Positions 1 through 4,697 are shown, counted from the stretch's first letter. The stretch is DNA of 8,159 nucleotides from Microcaldota archaeon (GCA_030668565.1 DAOVFD010000045.1:1-8159), one strand, 5' to 3'. Notes: generated by a model not told the origin, from the sequence alone. Numbers and translations are program-made.

Positions 1-287
1 TTGATTCGTTTGTGGTAATACGGGTCCTGTTGTATTCCGTATATATCCCCTTTAAGCAGAATGCCTTCGAGCTGCCTTATGAATGCCGCGTACTCTGTTA
101 GCACAGATGTCTCCTCTTCATTCAGCTCGACCACTATCTCCTCTTCGTATCTTATCGTTTTTATCGGCTTTTCAGTCGTGGATAAGTCTTTCAGGTGAAA
201 GTTGATGAATTCAGGAGAAGCGAATTCGTAGGGACACTTGGCCAGGTCAATAATAGCCCGGGTACCTTCAAGATATAGATTGCACAT
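1..287 (-). CDS. Unrecognised protein, N-terminal 95 residues (partial, runs off left edge)
   Basis: An open frame begins at ATG 287 and stays open to the window edge, so only the N-terminal 95 residues are visible and the stop lies outside. The visible part starts MCNLYLEGTRAIIDLAKC, is mixed charged and helical, has no signal peptide or membrane segment, and ends near GIQQDPYYHKRIK. The start is supported by a TATA box (311-316) centred 26.5 bp upstream of the ATG, which predicts a leaderless mRNA; an AGGAG next to the ATG is too close to be a normal ribosome binding site. I do not recognise the family. The tail faintly recalls the region ahead of the ATPase core in archaeal VirB11/GspE-type secretion ATPases, but any Walker motif would be off the window, so this is only a guess. 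Confidence 0.72.
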   Translation of the reverse strand, partial: MCNLYLEGTRAIIDLAKCPYEFASPEFINFHLKDLSTTEKPIKTIRYEEEIVVELNEEETSVLTEYAAFIRQLEGILLKGDIYGIQQDPYYHKRI

Positions 288-301
288 GCTCCTAATTCTC
301 T

Positions 302-316
302 GATATATTTTTTAAA
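302..316. promoter_or_regulatory. Shared TATA region between partial CDS (-) and tRNA-Arg (+)
   Basis: The 55-bp gap holds one A/T block with TTTAAA at 311-316. Its centre (313.5) is 26.5 bp from ATG 287 on the minus strand and 29.5 bp from the mature tRNA 5' end at 343 on the plus strand. With the usual archaeal distance of about 25-27 bp, transcription would begin at the ATG in one direction and 0-3 nt before the tRNA in the other. No second TATA-like element is visible in the gap, so the same box probably serves both. Confidence 0.6.
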
Positions 317-363
317 CGTTAACACACAAATTTCATTCCTACGGGCCCGTAGCTCAGTTCGGT

Positions 364-503
364 CCCTTTGACTTATGCAAACTTCGGGCACGCGAATGAA
401 CGAAGTTCATTGCGCCCATTGAAACCCTTCGGTTTCAATCGGGAAGCGATGCGTTGTCGGAAAGCCCTGAGGTAAACCGAGTCAACGGGATCCTGAAATG
501 GAT
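364..503 (+). other. D-loop insertion (putative intron, ~140 nt) of tRNA-Arg
   Basis: This stretch separates the G18G19T of the D loop (to 363) from A21 and the 3' D stem (504-508). It is strongly structured. A terminal helix pairs 368-373 with 480-485, continued by CCC 364-366 with GGG 487-489. Inside are a hairpin with a 7-bp apical stem (395-401/405-411) extended by 391-393/412-414 and 386-388/415-417, and a second hairpin of 9 bp (418-426/431-439) with loop CTTC. No canonical bulge-helix-bulge is evident at its ends. The best candidate puts the intron at 363-501, with GTTC 357-360 opposite AAAT 496-499 (one C·A mismatch, one wobble) and 3-nt bulges, but the intron-side helix there is poor. 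Boundaries are therefore uncertain by a few nt. Confidence 0.65.
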
Positions 504-551
504 AGAGTGGCGCTCTCCTAACGCCTTGGAGGATTGTCTCCATAATTGAAG

Positions 552-563
552 AAAGGCGATGGT
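552..563 (+). repeat. 12-bp direct repeat, copy 1 (second copy 599-610)
   Basis: AAAGGCGATGGT occurs at 552-563 and exactly again at 599-610. Copy 2 supplies A38, the 3' anticodon strand and most of the variable loop of the mature tRNA; copy 1 lies in the intron. Removing any 47-nt unit between the copies gives the same product, so the repeat looks like a footprint of the event that inserted the inner intron. Confidence 0.85.
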
Positions 564-600
564 TGCATTGAACTGCGGTTCAATTCCCACCGCCCTCTAA
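554..600 (+). other. Inner 47-nt intron nested in the anticodon-loop intron
   Basis: Two 3-nt AAA bulges (552-554 and 599-601) flank a 4-position central helix of GAAG 548-551 with CTCT 595-598 (one A·C mismatch, one G·T). The intron-side helix pairs 555-562 with 587-594 (7 of 8), topped by a 7-bp hairpin 567-573/578-584 with loop TGCG. This is the bulge-helix-bulge geometry cut by archaeal splicing endonuclease. The first bases of the intron repeat the exon sequence that follows it. Confidence 0.55.
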
Positions 601-622
601 AGGCGATGGTCGTGGGTTCAAA

Positions 623-664
623 CGCTTGAAAACTGGCGTTTTCACATTGCCAGCAAGCTGACAA
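623..664 (+). other. T-loop intron (42 nt) of tRNA-Arg at position 59/60
   Basis: This is the clearest intron. Bulges A621 A622 C623 and A663 A664 T665 are each 3 nt. The central helix pairs T618-A661, C619-G660 and A620-T659 with a T617·C662 mismatch. The exon helix is the T stem 612-616/666-670. The intron helix is GCTTG 624-628 with CAAGC 654-658, followed by CTGGC 633-637 with GCCAG 649-653. Cutting after the second bulge nucleotide restores T loop TTCAAAT exactly. Confidence 0.82.
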
Positions 665-724
665 TCCCACCGGGCCCGTTTCAATAAATCTTGTCCGGAT
701 ATCTTGGGGTTAAGCGTTTAGGCC

Positions 725-742
725 ACTTTATTTTTATTTACC
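725..742 (+). terminator. T-rich stretch after tRNA-Arg
   Basis: CTTTATTTTTATTT lies about 50 nt past the tRNA end, in the gap before the oppositely oriented gene at 812. Archaeal RNA polymerase stops at such T-runs without a hairpin. No other T-run follows the tRNA. Confidence 0.4.
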
Positions 743-776
743 TGTCTTCCCATGCACATATCTTACAAGAAAATCC

Positions 777-784
777 TTTTAAAT
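777..784 (-). promoter_or_regulatory. Orphan TATA box (TTTTAAAT) in the tRNA/812 gap
   Basis: The box matches the other TATA boxes here. On the minus strand its centre (780.5) is 27.5 bp from an ATG at 753 that opens an 11-codon frame ending with TAA at 718-720. On the plus strand it would fire near 807, with no frame behind it. It has no assigned gene. Confidence 0.35.
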
Positions 785-811
785 CACTCATAGACACATA
801 AAAGCGCAATC

Positions 812-1567
812 TCAAAGTTTAGTAAGTTTAGTATAGAAAAGAATTCCAAAAACCAGAACTACGAGGAATAAAATAATCCAGGTCACATAATCTGATTCCT
901 TTTCAACCTCAACACGGTCAGGAAACACTTTGAGATTATGCGAAAATGATTGATTTCCTATGTACTTCGTCTCACTGGTTGGCGTGACATTCAAATAGGA
1001 ACTGACGGTCACTTTATATAGGTGTATATCCTCACAACCATAGTATTCCTGTTCTAAAACGCCATATAGTGTTTTACCATCTTCTATTGTTCTGGCCGGT
1101 GGCAAGCACTTCCTGATGTCTGTCTCATCAGCATCTTTCGGTTTAATAACCAAATGAAAAGTAATTTCATTAAAATTAGAATTAAGGCAGTCTTTTTCCC
1201 ATTCTTCTCTTAATTTTTCCGAACTTACATAGTCTTCCATATAGATATCCCACTTACAATGATAAAACGAATCACACGCATCCGTTTCATATAAATCTAA
1301 CCTACTTAAATCTGAAATATAGGGGTTTGAATACCAGCTGGCGCGCAATATCCATATCTCTTCATCATCACCGTACAATTCTTCAAAAGAGACATTTTGT
1401 CCAAATTGATTAAAGTAAGTGATATTGACCTCGGCTGTCCCTTCCGTTCTAATATAGCCATTAGGTATGGATCCAGATGCTCCGGCGCTGACTAAGGATA
1501 TTGACAGGAGAAAAATAGCAAATGCAGCCATAGTATATTTCAGTTTCTTGCCTCTGCCTTTTTGCAT
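812..1567 (-). CDS. Secreted, C-terminally membrane-anchored protein (unrecognised)
   Basis: A 251-residue protein of no family I recognise. The N-terminus is basic (QKGRGKKLK) and followed by a hydrophobic stretch at 13-28 ending LVSA, a likely signal peptide cleaved near residue 28-30. Residues 30-225 would be outside the cell; they hold five cysteines (98, 104, 127, 154, 178) and four N-glycosylation sequons (N48, N58, N193, N205). A membrane segment at about 228-245 leaves the short tail TKLTKL inside. This is the usual plan of an archaeal surface protein with a stop-transfer anchor. ATG 1567 is chosen because a TATA box centred 26.5 bp upstream implies a leaderless mRNA; Met13 would be a possible shorter start. 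It is divergent from purN and shares its promoter. Confidence 0.85.
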   Translation of the reverse strand: MQKGRGKKLKYTMAAFAIFLLSISLVSAGASGSIPNGYIRTEGTAEVNITYFNQFGQNVSFEELYGDDEEIWILRASWYSNPYISDLSRLDLYETDACDSFYHCKWDIYMEDYVSSEKLREEWEKDCLNSNFNEITFHLVIKPKDADETDIRKCLPPARTIEDGKTLYGVLEQEYYGCEDIHLYKVTVSSYLNVTPTSETKYIGNQSFSHNLKVFPDRVEVEKESDYVTWIILFLVVLVFGILFYTKLTKL

Positions 1568-1587
1568 GCATACACCATGGGTATCGC

Positions 1588-1597
1588 AAATTTAAAT
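1588..1597. promoter_or_regulatory. Symmetric bidirectional leaderless promoter (AAATTTAAAT)
   Basis: The only TATA-like element in the 52-bp divergent gap is AAATTTAAAT, with the palindrome ATTTAAAT at 1590-1597. Its centre, 1593.5, is 26.5 bp from ATG 1567 (minus) and 26.5 bp from ATG 1620 (plus). Transcription about 26 bp from the box would begin at each start codon, so one TBP site probably drives two leaderless mRNAs. There is no ribosome binding site before either ATG. Confidence 0.7.
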
Positions 1598-1619
1598 CCT
1601 TTCCCATTCTATATCTATC

Positions 1620-2240
1620 ATGGACAAAATACCTATAGCTGTTTTGGCATCCGAAAGAGGAAGTAACTTCCAGGCAATTCTTGATGCAATAGATAGAGGC
1701 GAATGCGCAGCAGAGGTAAAAGTCCTAATCACAGATAATCCTGAAGCAAAAGCTATTGACAGAGCGAAATCAAAGAACATTCCAGTCGAAATAATAGACA
1801 AAAAAGCGGTTCCTGACAGAGAACAGTTCGATTTGGAAATAAAGAAAAAGCTCGACGAGTACGGAGTGCAGCTGGTAGTCCTTGCAGGCTATATGAGAAT
1901 AATAAAATCAAAAGAACTTCTTGATGCCTACAAATACAAGATAATCAACATCCACCCTTCATTGCTTCCTGCATTCAAGGGAAGCACGCATGCCCAGCAC
2001 GATGCATTCAAGCAGGGATGCAAAATGTCAGGTTTAACAATCCATTTCGTAACCGATGATATTGATGGAGGACCTATACTCTATCAGGAAGCGGTTGAAA
2101 TAAGCGACTGTAAGACAGGAGATGAAGTCGCAGACACGATAATCAAAATAGAACATGAGGCCTACCCGCAGGTTGTGGATTCCTTTGCAAGGGGAAAATA
2201 CGAAATTCAGGGCAGAAGGGTGATCTATGTTGCGGATTAA
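1620..2240 (+). CDS. purN: Phosphoribosylglycinamide formyltransferase (PurN)
   Basis: PurN transfers the formyl group of 10-formyltetrahydrofolate to glycinamide ribonucleotide (GAR), the third step of de novo purine synthesis, in the cytoplasm. The 206-residue length is normal. Visible family marks are the N-terminal strand and phosphate loop ending ASERGSNFQAI (residues 10-20), the formyl-THF/active-site stretch INIHPSLLPAFKG with N110 and H112, and TDDIDGGPI with D149; together these are the Asn-His-Asp catalytic set known from E. coli PurN. The start is ATG 1620, set by the TATA box 26.5 bp upstream. No other purine gene is in the window, so the gene stands apart from its pathway; it is convergent with the sigma gene with a 4-nt gap. 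The fold is shared with methionyl-tRNA formyltransferase, but that protein is ~100 residues longer. Confidence 0.95.
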   Translation: MDKIPIAVLASERGSNFQAILDAIDRGECAAEVKVLITDNPEAKAIDRAKSKNIPVEIIDKKAVPDREQFDLEIKKKLDEYGVQLVVLAGYMRIIKSKELLDAYKYKIINIHPSLLPAFKGSTHAQHDAFKQGCKMSGLTIHFVTDDIDGGPILYQEAVEISDCKTGDEVADTIIKIEHEAYPQVVDSFARGKYEIQGRRVIYVAD

Positions 2241-2244
2241 TAGC

Positions 2245-3342
2245 TCATGCCGTTCTCTTGACATATGCTTCAAAACCTTTAGGACTGCATGAGTATTTGA
2301 AGTGTTCACTTTTCAAGGAGTGGACAACATTCAGTCTTTTTGCAACCGGGATAAACCTTATCAGCTTATCGAGACTTATATTTTCCAAGTCCAGTCTTCC
2401 AACAACATCGTAAGGTATATCCTCCTTTACCAAATATGCTATTTTTCCGTCTTTTACCGTTTGTAGGGTTTCCCCAGACAATGTGGAATCTGAACTTTCT
2501 CCTCCCCCCTCCTCCTCTTTTATATATCTCTTAAGTGCTTTCCTCAATTTTCTCAATGCATCCTGATAATTTTTATGAACTCTTGCTCTGCTGATGCCCA
2601 TCATTCCCCCCAGCTCTTTAAAAGAACACGGGTCCACGGTAAGAAAACGTTCTTCTACTATTATTCTCTCTCTGTTTGAGAGTGTTTCCATAGCGTCGAG
2701 TATTATCTTTCTAAGGTCTTTTCGTTCGACCTCTTCTGATGCTGTTTCCTCAGTGCTGACTATGAATTCATGTGGGGGATCTCCATCTTCAGTCATCGGC
2801 TGGTCCAGCGAAATATTGGTTGATACAGCATTTATTATCTCGATTTCCAGCATACTGATTTTCCTCTCCATAGTTTCGGGGCTTTTCCCCCCATTCATCA
2901 TCGAGTTATATTCTTTTCTTGCGTCTTTACTGAGTTCTGAAGGATTCAGGTCATTCCTGATTGCTTCGAGAGCCTCTTTCATCGTTTTTACTTTATGTTT
3001 GGCGTTTCTTGGCAGATGCAAAGGATTGCTATTGTCAACCTGGTCCATTATGCATTTTACTGCCCATATTCCCGCATAGGTAGTGAATTTCACTCCTCTG
3101 CTCCGGTCGAATCTTTTTGCTGCAATTGTAAAGCCCTCGTTCGCCGATTGTTCAAGGTCTTCAAACATTAATCCGAATTTTCTTCCAATCCCAACATATC
3201 TCATTGCTATAAGTATAGCGCGTTTCTTATTATCAACCACAAGTTCGTGCTGTTCTTTCTTGTCCAAAAGTACGGGTTTGCCCTTAAACTCATTTTTAGA
3301 ATTAGCGCTTTTTTCCTTTACGACCGCCCGCGCAGTTGTCAT
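2245..3342 (-). CDS. Bacterial-type sigma-70 family RNA polymerase sigma factor
   Basis: A 365-residue protein with the whole sigma-70 domain order. Region 2 (about 38-103) includes DLEQSANEGF, KRFDRSRGVKFTTYAGIW and a region 2.3/2.4 helix. Region 3 (about 109-178) starts with LPRN. A sigma-finger-like linker follows (ISLDQPMTEDGD, about 177-188, then acidic to 205). Region 4 (about 207-271) has LSNRERIIVEERF and a helix-turn-helix FKELGGMMGISRARVHKN. Sigma factors recruit bacterial RNA polymerase to -10/-35 promoters; archaea use TBP and TFB instead. Contacts differ from E. coli RpoD: the second melting Trp remains (W93) but the first is Ile92, the -12-reading Gln is Lys96, and -35 contacts Glu585, Arg588, Gln589 correspond to Ala253, His256, Lys257. 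About 90 residues after region 4 are unfamiliar. ATG 3342 lies 26.5 bp from an archaeal TATA box, and no neighbour is bacterial, arguing against contamination. Confidence 0.9.
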   Translation of the reverse strand: MTTARAVVKEKSANSKNEFKGKPVLLDKKEQHELVVDNKKRAILIAMRYVGIGRKFGLMFEDLEQSANEGFTIAAKRFDRSRGVKFTTYAGIWAVKCIMDQVDNSNPLHLPRNAKHKVKTMKEALEAIRNDLNPSELSKDARKEYNSMMNGGKSPETMERKISMLEIEIINAVSTNISLDQPMTEDGDPPHEFIVSTEETASEEVERKDLRKIILDAMETLSNRERIIVEERFLTVDPCSFKELGGMMGISRARVHKNYQDALRKLRKALKRYIKEEEGGGESSDSTLSGETLQTVKDGKIAYLVKEDIPYDVVGRLDLENISLDKLIRFIPVAKRLNVVHSLKSEHFKYSCSPKGFEAYVKRTA

Positions 3343-3364
3343 AGTGCATATTTGCAGAATAAGG

Positions 3365-3372
3365 ATTTAAAT
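3365..3372 (-). promoter_or_regulatory. TATA box of the sigma gene (ATTTAAAT)
   Basis: ATTTAAAT is centred at 3368.5, exactly 26.5 bp from ATG 3342, with AAGCG upstream as a possible BRE. A leaderless mRNA is predicted. The sigma gene is therefore probably transcribed by the archaeal TBP/TFB machinery. Confidence 0.6.
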
Positions 3373-3404
3373 CGCTTGGCGTTATTCCGAGAACTGTAGA
3401 AATG

Positions 3405-3412
3405 TTTATAAA
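3405..3412 (+). promoter_or_regulatory. TATA box of the PRC-barrel/rnhB/ferredoxin operon
   Basis: TTTATAAA is centred at 3408.5, predicting transcription from about 3435. That is downstream of the upstream in-frame ATG at 3425 and leaves a ~26-nt leader before ATG 3461. Confidence 0.5.
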
Positions 3413-3449
3413 GTTTAAACTGCTATGAGGGTACGTTGTATATTCGACC

Positions 3450-3456
3450 AGGTGAT
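3450..3456 (+). promoter_or_regulatory. Ribosome binding site that sets the PRC-barrel start
   Basis: AGGTGAT is fully complementary to the archaeal 16S rRNA 3' end and lies 4 nt before ATG 3461, ruling in favour of this start over ATG 3425. Confidence 0.7.
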
Positions 3457-3460
3457 ACGT

Positions 3461-3718
3461 ATGGTAAAATATTTAGTGGCAAGGCAGCTTTCAGGAAGAA
3501 AAGTTATAACCAATGAAGGGGAAGACTTTGGCAGACTTATCGATTTGAATATCAATGAAGTAACCGGAAAAATAGACAGCCTTGTTATAGAACCCAATCC
3601 AGACAATGATGTAGCGGAGAAACTTAGAAAGGAAGACGGAACAGTCCAGATAGCATATGACAGCGTTCTTGCAGTCGGGGATTTCATCATTGTGGATAAA
3701 AGGAACCTATCTTACTGA
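3461..3718 (+). CDS. PRC-barrel domain protein
   Basis: An 85-residue protein that is essentially one PRC-barrel: VARQLSGRKVITNEGEDFGRL at the start, LNINEVTGKIDSLVIE in the middle, and the closing YDSVLAVGDFIIVD. The length is typical of stand-alone archaeal PRC-barrel proteins. Related small PRC proteins (CdpB) link FtsZ and SepF in archaeal cell division, and the same fold occurs in ribosome maturation factor RimM; the sequence does not decide between such roles. The frame is open from ATG 3425, but the TATA position and AGGTGAT both point to ATG 3461. It is first in a tight plus-strand run with rnhB (8-nt gap) and the ferredoxin. No membrane segment or cysteine is present. Confidence 0.88.
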   Translation: MVKYLVARQLSGRKVITNEGEDFGRLIDLNINEVTGKIDSLVIEPNPDNDVAEKLRKEDGTVQIAYDSVLAVGDFIIVDKRNLSY

Positions 3719-3726
3719 TTCTTTTT

Positions 3727-4368
3727 ATGTTGTCTTATATAGCTGGTCTGGATGAAGCGGGCCGCGGACCCGTTATCGGAGCACTTGTTATCTGTTGTGC
3801 ATACTGCAAGCGTGAGCACGAGAAAAAACTGAATAAATTCGGCAAAAAAGATTCAAAAGCGCTTACCCCTACCCAAAGAAAAGAGGTTTTTGCTGAATTG
3901 AAGAAATTCTGCGAATTCAAATGGATTGAGGTCAGTGCAGCGGATTTGAACGGATTAATGGAGAGAATGTCCCTTAATGACATAGAAGCCCAGGTAATGG
4001 CAGCTCTTGTATCCAAACTGAAAAATGCAGATGTTATGATAGACATGCCCGACCGCTATTCATGGACATTCAGGAAAAGGATGAAGAAATTCGGGTGCGA
4101 AAGGTTTGAGGCAGAACATAAAGCTGATGAAAAATATCCCATTGTTGCCGCAGCTTCAATCTGTGCGAAAATTATACGCGATGAAAAAATAGAGAAAATA
4201 AAGAAGGTCGTGGGATTCGATTTCGGAAGCGGTTACCCAAGTGATGTGAGAACAAGGGATGCACTAAAAGACAAGGAAGCTCTAGCGAAATTAAAACCAT
4301 TCATACGCCTGAAATGGAAAACATTGGATACCGTTAAACAAAGAAAACTTTTTGAGGGCGAATCCTGA
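3727..4368 (+). CDS. rnhB: Ribonuclease HII
   Basis: RNase HII cleaves the RNA strand of RNA-DNA hybrids, including single ribonucleotides left in DNA, and matures Okazaki fragments. The 213 residues match the archaeal family. The DEDD metal-binding set is present: D9 and E10 in GLDEAGRGPVIG, D106 in MIDMPD, and D134 in HKADEKYPIVAAASICAK. The SGYPSD motif (168-173) carries the conserved tyrosine (Y170) that senses the ribonucleotide 2'-OH. ATG 3727 lies 8 nt after the PRC stop, with no clear ribosome binding site, so translation is likely coupled. The stop overlaps the ferredoxin start by one base (TGATG). No key residue is missing. Confidence 0.96.
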   Translation: MLSYIAGLDEAGRGPVIGALVICCAYCKREHEKKLNKFGKKDSKALTPTQRKEVFAELKKFCEFKWIEVSAADLNGLMERMSLNDIEAQVMAALVSKLKNADVMIDMPDRYSWTFRKRMKKFGCERFEAEHKADEKYPIVAAASICAKIIRDEKIEKIKKVVGFDFGSGYPSDVRTRDALKDKEALAKLKPFIRLKWKTLDTVKQRKLFEGES

Positions 4369-4643
4369 TGGCAAGGGTAACGGTTGTAAACGATAACGTC
4401 ACTTTTGAAGTTACTGATGGGGAATATCTTCTTCCCTATTTTAAGGAAAAAACTTCAATGCTGTTTGGATGTGAAAAAGGAGAATGCGGGATTTGCGTAT
4501 GTACTATTCTCAAAGGAGTAGAAAACCTGAATGAAAAATCACAGAAGGAAATAGAAACTCTTCATTCAAAAGGTGCGCATCCGGAACAGAGGCTTGCTTG
4601 CCTCCTTAAAATAAAATGGGGCGAAGTTGAGATAGAGTACTGA
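4368..4643 (+). CDS. [2Fe-2S] ferredoxin, plant type
   Basis: A 91-residue electron carrier. The cluster ligands fit the plant-type pattern: C35, C40 and C43 in GCEKGECGIC (C-x4-C-x2-C), then C78 in RLACLL; C45 is an extra cysteine next to the loop. The closing strand WGEVEIEY is typical. It probably donates electrons to a soluble oxidoreductase, but no partner is in the window. Its start codon overlaps the rnhB stop, so the two are co-translated; a redox protein joined to a nuclease has no obvious functional logic and may simply reflect gene packing. Confidence 0.92.
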   Translation: MARVTVVNDNVTFEVTDGEYLLPYFKEKTSMLFGCEKGECGICVCTILKGVENLNEKSQKEIETLHSKGAHPEQRLACLLKIKWGEVEIEY

Positions 4644-4657
4644 TTTGTGTTAAAAGG

Positions 4658-4697
4658 TATATTTTTATATGTATTGTTACATAACTTCTACTGGTGG
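4658..4697 (+). promoter_or_regulatory. TATA box and ribosome binding site for the 4704 gene
   Basis: The A/T block 4658-4672 contains TTTATATG (4665-4672), predicting transcription from about 4694. GGTGG at 4693-4697 lies 6 nt before ATG 4704. Both support 4704 over the upstream GTG 4647. Confidence 0.5.

Larger units (their letters stand above)
521..600 (+). other. Anticodon-loop insertion at 37/38 of tRNA-Arg, probably two nested introns
   Basis: The 80-nt insertion splits loop CTCCTA (515-520) from A601 and the 3' anticodon strand GGCGA. As a single intron it forms no bulge-helix-bulge at its ends. If the inner segment 554-600 is removed first, the remaining 33-nt intron 521-553 does: CTCC 515-518 faces GAAG 548-551 (one C·A mismatch), the bulges are 519-521 and 552, 553 plus 601, and the intron closes with a 5-bp stem 527-531/538-542 over a 6-nt loop. 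Position 37/38 is the commonest archaeal tRNA intron site. Confidence 0.62.
343..678 (+). tRNA. tRNA-Arg(CCU), interrupted by introns in D loop, anticodon loop and T loop
   Basis: A perfect 7-bp acceptor stem pairs 343-349 with 671-677, and G678 is the discriminator; no CCA is encoded. Proposed mature pieces are 343-363, 504-520, 601-622 and 665-678 (74 nt). They give U8, a D stem GCTC/GAGT, A14, G15, the G18G19 pair, A21, G26, an anticodon loop CTCCTAA (CCU, Arg), variable loop TGGTC with C48 to pair G15, and a T arm GTGGG-TTCAAAT-CCCAC. All invariant positions fit. The weak spot is the anticodon stem: C-G, G-C, C-G and U-G pairs plus a G·A mismatch at 27-43. A G73 discriminator and these arms are usual for archaeal tRNA-Arg. 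About 78% of the gene is insertion. The D-loop junction could instead be 362/502, giving a 10-nt D loop and a 75-nt tRNA. Confidence 0.82.

Noticed and set aside
191..391. Minus-strand frame of 66 residues spanning the left gene and the tRNA.
   Set aside because: It crosses the tRNA 5' end and the TATA box and overlaps the better-supported frame starting at 287.
364..600. A self-splicing group I intron in the tRNA (segments such as GAGTCAACGGG recall core motifs).
   Set aside because: No plausible P1 guide sequence pairs with the 5' exon end, and I could not build P3/P7/P8; separate BHB introns explain the anticodon and T-loop parts better. A covariance search would settle it.
589..606. An alternative anticodon arm CGCC-CTCTAAA-GGCG that would read CUA (amber suppressor).
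   Set aside because: The 7-nt loop and stem look good, but no bulge-helix-bulge joins it to the D stem, tRNA-Pyl has a different architecture, and endA in this window ends with TAG as an ordinary stop. The CTCCTAA loop fits tRNA-Arg and the G73 discriminator.
2256..2268. TTGACAT resembling a bacterial -35 element near the end of the sigma gene.
   Set aside because: It lies within coding sequence, has no matching -10 at 16-18 bp with a gene behind it, and such hexamers arise by chance.
2594..3370. Two plus-strand frames of 161 and 95 residues opposite the sigma gene.
   Set aside because: They are mirror frames of a gene with unmistakable domains; they lack promoters and their Ser/Phe/Leu-rich composition is that of antisense readings.
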